This document shows positions 11,932 to 20,753 of a DNA stretch of 64,000 nucleotides, one piece after another. Source of the DNA: Fulvia fulva (taxonomy: Eukaryota > Ascomycota > Dothideomycetes > Mycosphaerellales > Mycosphaerellaceae); NCBI RefSeq assembly GCF_020509005.1, contig NC_063018.1, positions 868,001 through 932,000 on the forward strand, written 5' to 3'. Under the pieces are notes generated by a model, which was not told the origin of the DNA, ran no database searches, and worked only from the letters and a program-made list of their open reading frames with translations. A program made the translations under genes and the position numbers. Each line of letters begins with the position of its first letter. The first letter of the stretch is position 1.

Positions 11932-12374
11932 TGTCATGGTCTCCCCATAGAGTGTACAGAAGGTGGGGACAGAAGAGCCTCAGAGCGCTCAGAAGTCGTC
12001 AAGAAGTGACAGTCTAGCTTAGTGTGTGAGCGCCAAGAATCACATGCCCCGCAACATTCACTACGGGACCCAGCCCTCCAAATTCACCCCTCTACCAAAC
12101 CTTGAAGCACGTAGAAGACTCGGAACGTAGGGCAGGTTGGAATAAGGTTTTGAGCAAAGCTACTGAGCGCGGCTTCGCACGGGTTAGCCCTATTGATGCG
12201 GGGACACGCACTCGCGAGGGTCGCGTATAAATATCTGGCCTTCCCTAGGCCTCTCTTGCTTTCTTCGTCTTTTGTTTTGTGTAGCAATCATACCATACCC
12301 TTTTACATCTGCACTTCGCACCTACATTCTCGCTTTTACCCTTACATCTTATAGGCCAGGCTCTCGCCCTAACA
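11932..12374 (+). repeat. 5' LTR of element B
   Basis: 443 bp, begins TGTCATGG and ends TAACA (TGACA with one transition). It contains TATAAATA at 12226-12233 and the proposed self-primer GTCTTTTGT at 12267-12275, 41 bp after the start of the TATA box. Confidence 0.94.
12226..12233 (+). promoter_or_regulatory. TATA box in 5' LTR of element B
   Basis: TATAAATA lies in the LTR, with transcription expected about 30 bp downstream, near 12256-12266. The same motif is in every LTR of the family; D has TATAAGTA at the same position. Confidence 0.65.
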
Positions 12375-12376
12375 TC

Positions 12377-12385
12377 ACAAAAGAC
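12377..12385 (+). other. Putative primer-binding site of element B (self-priming)
   Basis: ACAAAAGAC starts two bases after the 5' LTR. It is the perfect complement of GTCTTTTGT at 12267-12275, which lies near the expected 5' end of the transcript. No TGG-type tRNA primer site is present. Confidence 0.6.
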
Positions 12386-12416
12386 TAACAAACCGTCAAC
12401 CACTCGAGTCATCCTT

Positions 12417-13577
12417 ATAGGTGACCACGCCACCGATAGAGGTGTCAACCTCGACAACCAAGACACTCTATTCCACTTCAGTGAGTGGACTGACATCCCC
12501 TTCTCGAACGCCGCTACCTTCGGTGCCTAGGTAAACGCCAACCCCGACACCGCCTACGCTCTCATCAACCGCACCGTCTCCTCTTTCCGCGAGACCGCCC
12601 AGCAGGTCGAGCAAGCAAACAACCAAGCAACATACCTTCAAGGTATTGTGAACACCTTCTAGAACCTCGCCCCGCACGCCGACGATAACCGCCGCCAGCA
12701 CTTCTCTAAGAAGGTCAACGACCCAGACGAGTTCGACGGCAACAAGAGCAAGTTTGAGGCATTTGAGACACAGCTCACTATCAAGCTGTTGGCTAATGCC
12801 GACCACTTTCCGCAAGAGAAGGACAAAGTCACGTACGTCTTCTCCCTCCTTCGGGGAGACGCCGCGGCTCAGGTATAACACTACATCGACAACGCCACGC
12901 AGACTATCGGCTGCCCGGACGTCCTCACCTTGATACAGGACCTCCGTGCTGCCTTTGGTGATCCAGACCGTAGAGCCACCGCCCAGAACGCCATCCACAA
13001 CCTCCTCCAGAAGAACAAGAGCTTCGCCGAGTACCTCGCGGCCTTCAACCGCGACATCGGGTTCACCGGCTACAACGAAGAGACCAAGAAGAGCACTCTC
13101 CGCCGTGGTTTGTCAGCAGAGCTTCTTCGAGCCCTCGAGGACAAGGACGTCGGTGCTATGAGCTTCCGTGAGCTCGTCGAGACCTGCCAGCGCCTCGACT
13201 CCAACATGAAACACACCGCCTCTCTCCTCGCTTCCCGTTCTCAAGGTCGTCAGCCTCGTGGTCCCGGAAGCCACTTCGCTGCTCTACTAGGCGCCGCCGC
13301 TCCTACGGCTCTCCCTCCCGTCTCTATAGGTGACGCTATAGATCTCAGCGCTAGTGCCGCCGTCCCTCGAGTCCAGGGCCTCGTCAACGGTAAGCTCACT
13401 CCCGAAGAGAAGCTTCGCCGTCGCCAGGCCGGACTCTGCACCTACTACGGCGGTCCAGGCCACATCGTAGCCAACTGTCCGCAGCTCGCTGCCCGTAACG
13501 CCCGCAACCCGGTTCGCGGCGCTGTCGGCGCTATCGAGCCTGCTCCTGCTGCTCCCGCTAAGCAGGAAAAAGCCTAG
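12417..13577 (+). pseudogene. Gag of element B, damaged start, three internal stops and altered zinc knuckle
   Basis: Gag would form the capsid and bind element RNA. The frame starts at a probable former ATG (now ATA, 12417-12419) and is interrupted by TAG 12528, TAG 12660 and TAA 12876. It is then open from 12879 to the TAG at 13575. A capsid-like region lies at about 12740-13160. The zinc knuckle at about 13438-13479 reads CTYYGGPGHIVANC: the second Cys is Tyr (TGC to TAC), whereas A keeps Cys. If the TAG at 13575 replaced Trp, gag would continue to the TGA at 13626. Pol begins in the -1 frame in this overlap. Confidence 0.82.
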
Positions 13578-16500
13578 GTCTTCCTCATCGACGCGATGAA
13601 GACCAAGAACAACGTTTACCGAAAGTGAAGAGAGGAAAGAAGTTGAGGATCAATACAGCACAGCTAGACCTGTACGACGAGACGGGCAAGGACCACGCTT
13701 ACAAACCGTTCGTCACGAATGTAAATATCGGCTCAAAGAAACTCTCTTCTTCCAATCTCACTCTTATGGACACTGGCGCACTAGGCGAGTCTTTTATGGA
13801 CTATAAACTCGCGACCTCTCTCAACCTCGAACCCTAGGAACTGAAGTACCCTCGCACCCTTGAACTCTTTGACGGCACGGAGACTACCACTGGTAAGATT
13901 ACTCATGTTGTACACACGTCAATCACCCTCGGAGGCAAGCGTATGTCGATCACTAGCTTCCTTACGTCCCTACCGCATCAGAAGTTTATCCTCGGCCTCC
14001 CCTGGTTCAGACGACACCGACCTATCATCGACTGGACTTCCCTTACTGTCAGCTTCCCTCTAGAAGTTCCTCCGGCACCTCCGCCTTCTCCGCCGCCTCA
14101 GCGCGGTCCTGAGTATACCAAGATCTTCTAGGTGAACGCCGCTGCCTTCACCACTGCTGCTAAGCAGCCCAAAGCTCAAGTCTTCGCCGCCTCTCTCCGC
14201 GATATCGACATCGCCCTCGAGAAGCTCGACAAGAAGCGTACACCTACCGACCCTGCTACGAAGGTCCCTCCTTGGGCACACCACATCCTCTACGTATTCG
14301 ATACTAAAGCCGCAGACGAGCTGCCTCCTCATCGCCCTCACGACCACAAGATTGAGCTAGAAGAAGGTGCAGAGACACCGTTCGGACCGTTATATTCCAT
14401 GTCCCGAGAAGAGCTTATCGTCCTTAAGAGATACCTCGAAGAGAACCTAAAGAAGGGGTTTATTCGAGCGAGCCGTTCCAGCGCTAGCAGTCCCGTCATG
14501 TTCGTCAAGAAGCCCGGCGGTGGTCTACGCTTCTGCGTAGACTACCGAGGCTTGAACGCTGTTATAAAGAAGAACCGCTACCCAATACCGTTGATTCAGG
14601 AGACGCTCGAGCGCCTCTCTAAGGCCAAGTACTTCACCAAGCTCGATGTTATCGCTACGTTCAACAAGTTACGAATGGCAGAAGGACACGAGTATCTCAC
14701 AGCCTTCCGTACTCGCTACGGGCTGTTCGAGTCGCTCGTTATGCCCTTCGGCGTTTGTAACGGGCCTAGTACCTTCCAGAACTTCATTAACGACATCCTT
14801 TAGGAGTTCCTCGATCAGTTCTGTACTGCCTACATCGACGACATCCTAGTCTATAGCGAGACCAAGGAGGAGCACCGCGAGCACGTCTGTAAGGTCCTTC
14901 AGAAGCTCGCAGACGCCGGCTTGTAGCTCGACATCGACAAGTGCGAGTTTGAGAAGACCGAAGTCAAGTTCCTTAGTTTGATCATTACCGCAGACGGCAT
15001 CAAGATGGACCAAGAGAAGATCGACGCTATCGTCGAATAGGATGCTCCTACGAACGTCAAAGAGGTCTAGGGTTTCCTAGGCTTTGCCAACTTCTACCGC
15101 CGCTTCATCCACGCATTTTCGGGCGTGGTACGCCCTTTAACGAAGCTCACGCGCAAGGGTGAGAAGTTCGCCTGGACCGACGAATGCTAGGAGGCTTTTG
15201 ACTTGCTCAAAGCGAAGTTTGTTAAGAACCCGCTTCTACGGCACTTCGATTTCGAACTGGAGACCCGTGTAGAGACCGACGCATCCGACGGCGTGGTGGG
15301 CGGTGTCCTGCTACAACGCCGCTCGCCTAAATCCCCCTGGTTACCTGTCGCCTTCCTCTCTAAGAAGATGACCGCTACGGAGTATAACTACGAGATCTAC
15401 GACAAGGAGCTTCTCGCTATCGTCAAAGCTTTCGAAGAGTGGCGCCCCGAGCTCGAAGGCTCTGCTATGCCCGTCCAAGTAAGCTCCGACTATAAGAACC
15501 TCGTCTACTTTATAAAGAGCAAGCTGCTCAATCGTCGCCAGGCCCGCTAGAGCGAGTTCCTCTCCCGGTTCAACTTCGTGATCTCGTACACGCCCGGCAA
15601 GGCCAACTCGATGGCCGACGCCCTTACCCGCCGCCCTGGTGACTCTCTAGTTGATCGAAGAGGGGGCCGGCAAATCGCAGGGCAACAAGTCATCAAAGAG
15701 CACAACCTCTCTTCCGAGCTTCGAGAGTACCTATCGAACGGCCAGCCTACGCTCGCCGCTTCCTTTGCTACTCTCGTGCTCGCTCCTGCCTACCTTGACG
15801 AGAGTGACGATGAATCCGAGCCTGAAGAATACGCCTCGGACGCTGAGGACTTGAACGACGATGAAGAGGGCTCAGTAACGACCGACGGCTCATCCGAATC
15901 AGACTTTGAGGGGTTTGATAATGAGGAGCAGCCCGAAGGCATTATGGCACGAGTACGAACAGCGTACGATGCCGACATAGACGCCCAAGAGTTAGTTCAG
16001 GCCCTTGGATCTGGCGCGAGGACATTCCCGGGCTTCTCGCTGTCCGAGTGCGAGCTCCAGGAAGGTGTCGTCTACTTCCGTAAGAAGCTTTACGTACCGC
16101 AGCCCGAAGGCTCTAATATCCGAGCTGAGATTCTTCAAATCATCCACGACTCCGCCTCTGGGGGTCACCTAGGCGTAGCCAAGACCCACAAGCTCCTCGC
16201 TAGGTGTTACTGGTGGCCGTATTCCTGGAAGGACGTCCGCCGCTACGTGCTGAACTGCGCTACTTGCCGAAGAGCCAAAGCTAACCGCCACCGTCCCCAC
16301 GGTCTCTTGCACCCTCTCCCGGCTCCTGATCGTCCGTGGAAGCACATCACTATGGACTTTATCACCGATCTTCCTCACGGCAAGACCTTCAGCGGCGTGA
16401 AAGCAAAGGCCCTTCTAGTGATCGTGGACCGTCACTCCAAGGACCGGTACATGATCCCGTGCTAGAGCATGACCGCAAAGGAGACTGCTCGCTTGTTCTA

Positions 16501-17824
16501 CGAATTCGTCTGGCGCTTTCAAGGCCTCCCGGATAGCATCACCTCTGACAGAGGCACCCAGTTCATCTCGCACTTCTGGAAGCGTCTGTGTGCTATCCTG
16601 GGCATCAAGCATAACCTCTCGACCAGTTTTCAGCCACAGACCGACGGCCAGACCGAAATTACGAACGCTAGCCTCGAGCAGGTCCTTCGTTGCTTCGTCG
16701 ACTACCACCAGAAGGATTGGCCTCAGCATATCCCTGCGGTGGAGTTCGCTACTCGTAACTGGGACTCGGAGACTACTGGCTACTCTCCCTTCTATACTAC
16801 GAGAGGTTACCACCCTCGTACAGGCATGGAACCAGAAGAACCTCTCCCGCCTACCGAAGACGCAAACGAGCAAGCAGCAGACGCGTTCGCTACTATGCTC
16901 TCACAGATCCATAAAGAAGTTCACGACGAGATGGTATACGCACAAGCAATCTACGAGGATCAAGCCAATCGTCGTCGCCAGCCAGCTCCCGACTACCAAG
17001 TAGGCGATATGGTCTACCTCAACTCTAAGAACATCAAGACGGACCGCCCCTCCAAGAAGCTGAACTAGAAGAACCTAGGTCCTTTTGAGATCACCGAGCG
17101 TATCAGTTCACACGCCTACCGTCTAGCTCTTCCTGCGAACATAAAGATCTACGACGTCTTCCATCCCGTACGCCTTCGGCCGTCGGCTGAGGACCCATTC
17201 CCGAACCAAAACCAAGACATGCCAGGTCCTCCCGATGAAGTAGAAGTCGACGAGCCTATTAACCTACCTTCTGACGACTATGCCGTCCGCAAGATCCGGG
17301 GAATCCGCGCAGAGCCTAACGACGTTGAAGGACTACCGCCGATCAAGTATGAAGTCGAATGGCAAGGTTCCCCTGAGTGGGATACCTCATGGGAACCTAT
17401 CCAACATATCATCTTCAATCGTCAAGCAATCGAAGAATACCACGCCCGCGCAGACGGCCCAGAAGTCAACATCGGCAGGCTCTTCGAATCTGAGCTCTTC
17501 GACGGGGCTTACCAATGGTGTATCGACCATGACATCAGGCCTAGGCCTGGTACTGAAGCTGAACATCCTCGATATGTGGAACTACTACGGCTTCGTAGGA
17601 ACTCAGCTTTGTTCGGGGGGGCTACTGTCATGGTCTCCCCACAGAGTGTACAGAAGGTGGGGACAGAAGAGCCTCAGAGCGCTCAGAAGTCGTCAAGAAG
17701 TGACAGTCCAGCTTGGTGTGTGAGCGCCAAGAATCACATGCCCCGCAACATTCACTACGGGACCCAGCCCTCCAAATTCACCCCTCTACCAAACCTTGAA
17801 GCACGTGGAAGACTCGGAACGTAG
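13562..17824 (+). pseudogene. Pol polyprotein of element B, frame open over 1420 codons except 10 TAG
   Basis: The -1 frame relative to gag opens just after TAA at 13559. Domains by approximate codon: protease LMDTGA (69), RT from about 290 with the YIDDILVYS active site (423), RNase H TDASD (572), integrase HHCC finger (861-902), integrase core MDFITDLP (930) and SDRGTQF (995), chromodomain (1240-1295). Internal stops are only TAG: 13835, 14129, 14801, 14924, 15038, 15068, 15188, 15548, 16463, 17066. There are no frameshifts. Seven are shared with A. The natural end (17822-17824) lies 196 bp into the 3' LTR. RIP of CAG/TGG explains every stop. Confidence 0.9.
17611..17625 (+). other. Polypurine tract of element B
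   Basis: GTTCGGGGGGGCTAC lies immediately before the 3' LTR, the standard position for plus-strand priming. Confidence 0.8.
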
Positions 17825-18068
17825 GGCAGGTTGGAATAAGGTTTTGAGCAAAGCTGCTGAGCGCGGCTTCGCACGGGTTAGCCCTGTTGATGCGGGGACA
17901 CGCACTCGCGAGGGTCGCGTATAAATATCTGGCCTTCCCCAGGCCTCTCTTGCTTTCTTCGTCTTTTGTTTTGTGTAGCAATCATACCATACCCTTTTGC
18001 ATCTGCACTTCGCACCTGTATTCTCGCTTTCACCCTTACATCTCACAGGCCAGGCTCTCGCCCTGACA
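17626..18068 (+). repeat. 3' LTR of element B
   Basis: 443 bp, TGTCA...TGACA. It differs from the 5' LTR mostly by transitions of the CA/TG type. The pol stop codon lies inside it. Confidence 0.95.
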
Positions 18069-19276
18069 TGAACTCAGCTTCTATTATTAATATTATAACA
18101 GACTTCTACTCCCTACTTATCTAGGATATAGGTGATCTATAAAGGAACTATACGTATCCTAGAATTAAGACTCTATCTACTTTGTCTATAGCGTAGTTAG
18201 AGTCCGAGTATCCCTAGAGATTGCCCCCTCCCTTTCTATATATAAGACCTAGGTCTAGGTACGACCGTAGGTATCGGGAGAGCTTCTTTAAAGCCTTTAT
18301 ATACTACTACGAGGGATTAGTAACATATGAGCTAATTCTTCTAAGGGGGAATGCTAAGTCTAGCCTTGTCATTATCATTAGCTATATCTAGGTACTATTA
18401 TAGCTTTAGTAATCCTGTTTATTACACCTCTTATCTATAGGTACCGTAGGCACTAAATGCTCGTAGCTCTCTATAGGTAAGTAGGTTAGCGTAGCCTTCT
18501 CTCTAGCTATATTCATCTTGGCTAAGTTAGCGTAGATATAGTATCCTTAATCAAGCTTCAAAGTGCCTTAGGACCTATCTCTTATAATCCTTATTCTAAG
18601 AATCTTCGAAGGTTTACTAAGATCTTTAATCTTAAACACTTTTCTAAGCTTAGCCTTAAACTACTAAATATCTAATAGCTTCGGAGCTATAATAGGTATA
18701 TCATCTATATAGGTAAGGACTATAAGGTCTCTATCCGTATAGATAAGTAGGTATAGATCTACCTAGGACTAGGTAAATCTAATCTTCTCTAGCTTCGTAA
18801 TATAGAGCTTGTTCTAGTCTCTAGCTACTTACTTAAGCCTATAAAGGCTTCGTAGGACCTTAAATACTATATTTAGAGGTGCTTTAACTCCTAGGGGTAG
18901 GATTATATAGATGTCTTTAAGAAGGCTACTTTAGGTAAAGGCATTATTCACATCTACTAGGTACATCTCGAGATCTCTCTTACACACTACTGCTATAAAT
19001 ACTCGGAGAGTATTATGTCTAATAGTAGGTATAAAGGTCTCTTCGAAGTCAACCCTATATTTCTATAAAAACCCTCTTATAACTAGTCTTGCCTTGAACT
19101 TCTTAATAGCTCTACTAATTATTCTTTTTACATTAAAGACCTACCTAGAAGTAATTAGATTCGTACCCTTTAGCGGTATAACTACTTCCTAGGTATTGTT
19201 GCTTACTAAGGTAATAAGTTCGTTCTCGATTACCTCTCTCTATATATATCCCTAATACCGCCTAAGAAAAACGCTT
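18069..19276 (-). pseudogene. Copia reverse transcriptase and RNase H N-terminus, RIP-inactivated
   Basis: Minus-strand translation runs from IENELITLVSNN and NVKRIISRAIKKFKARLV (about 19230-19090), through DLEMYLVDVNNAFT (about 18970-18930) and LTYIDDIPIIA, the YVDD-type active site (about 18700), to YSDSNYAIDKVDR of RNase H (about 18200). Order and motifs are those of Ty1/Copia RT. Stops are mostly TAG. The upstream part continues at 24235-24646 after the LINE insertion, the downstream part at 11931 and below. Confidence 0.85.
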
Positions 19277-19670
19277 ATCGATCTCTACGCTAAAACAAGA
19301 CACATTCGAAAGCTCTTATCAAGGCCATTCTAACGATATACAAAGCAGGCCACTGCCCCTAGGACTAAGGGAGTTCTACCTTATTCAATCTAGACAGCTT
19401 GAAGCTCTCTTCACCCTATTTCTTTAGCTCCAAACGCCGCGGAGATGCCTAGCTACATTAGGTAACTCCTAGGTAATAGTAGCCTAGGCTACGGTACTAA
19501 CGGCGCCTACGGCCCTATAGGCGAAGCCCCCCTAAGACAACTAGTAGCAACTTATAGAGGACGTAAAAAGTATAGAAACTAGCGATTAGCTCCCTTACCG
19601 GTCTCTATAGGTAATGATCACTTAGCTACGTACGGCGCTTATACTATCGTATTACCGAGGGCAATAAGAA

Positions 19671-20753
19671 ATGAGGACGACGTCCTAGGCGATTAGTAAG
19701 GCCACCCGGAATCAACACCCCTATAGCTAGGTATCGGTCGCGGTATCGATACTAGGCCCCCGCCTAACGTACGATGTAGTTACGATCCGTATTACAGTAA
19801 AGGAAGACTAGGCCGAAGTTACGAAGCTATCGAATAAGGAGCTCGCCTAACGAATTAACTAACTAGGGGTGGTCGTAGTGAACTAATAGTCTAACGGCAC
19901 TCTACAGATCTATACTAGCTCTACTACTACTAGGAGGCACCTAGAGGCACAGTTATAGTAGGTATCTAAGGTTGCGGTATTAGCGAAGGTCTTAACGAAA
20001 CAATTTACGATCCTAGTCCACGATATACCTAAGGAGTTTAACCTAACTAACTAGGGTCACCTACGCGCTCTCTAAGAGGACAACCCGGTCACTCTTAACT
20101 CTCTAATCTAGAAGGCGACTTGGCTCTATAGGAAATGGCTAGAAGGCAAGAAGGCCTCGGCGCTAATAGTATAGCTATAAGACGCGAAAGCGGCGGATCT
20201 AGCGATAGAACAAGGCCTAGTCTAGTAATATAGCCTTAAGATAGTAGAAAAGCACTCCTTATCCTTTCGTGTCCTCTAATATTTTAAATGCTAACAGTAT
20301 AGACACTAAACCTATACGTATATAAACAAGCAGGCCTACTCGAACTATGTAGGAGACTATATATCTAGGGACTATACATCGACTACGAGACGGTACGCGA
20401 ACTGTCCGGGGCACTACCTATCGTATAGTACGGAATGCCTATAGCGGAAACTAGCGAAAAACAAGGCAATCACAAACAGAACCGTCGCCCTAAGATTCTA
20501 CGGCGACCGTAAGGCTAGCCTATACCGGAACTAACTAGCGGCGGTCGGGTATAAGCGCCCTAGGGCCGAGAACGATATAAAGGATACGTAACCTAGGGCG
20601 TACGGGAGGCCACGTACTCTACTAGCTACGGCGAGGGAATCTAACTAGGCCCGGCTCCCCTTTAGTACACAGCCGATAGGCGTAGACTAGGACGTATAGG
20701 GCAGTAGGACATAGGACGATATAGAGGAAATGATTGTCGATGCCGATAACTAG
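19671..20753 (+). pseudogene. LINE alpha copy 1 ORF1 (Gag-like, zinc knuckles)
   Basis: The ATG at 19671 opens a frame with many TAGs. It corresponds to copy 2 ORF1 at 39468-40550 and ends at TAG 20751, overlapping ORF2. The C-terminal third carries CCHC knuckles degraded by Cys to Tyr changes near 20285-20440. ORF1 of such elements is an RNA-binding chaperone. Confidence 0.75.

Larger units (their letters stand above)
11932..18068 (+). mobile_element. Chromovirus (Ty3/Gypsy) element B, complete, lightly RIP-mutated
   Basis: This 6137-bp element is the inverted twin of A, with 443-bp LTRs and a perfect target duplication TGAAC (11927-11931, 18069-18073). It is inserted inside the RNase H region of the Copia element. 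Gag and pol are arranged as in A. CA and TG are common, in contrast to the flanking Copia DNA, so it arrived after the main RIP of its target. Its own TAG codons and the 5' LTR end TAACA show that mild RIP-type change has touched the copy. Confidence 0.95.

Noticed and set aside
13562..17824. Reassignment of UAG to Gln or Trp as explanation for TAG codons in pol
   Set aside because: LINE copy 4 uses CAG and TGG normally and ends at TAG; TAG occurs exactly at RIP-sensitive codons, so RIP is the simpler reading. Leaky UAG reading remains a side possibility only for the shared stops.
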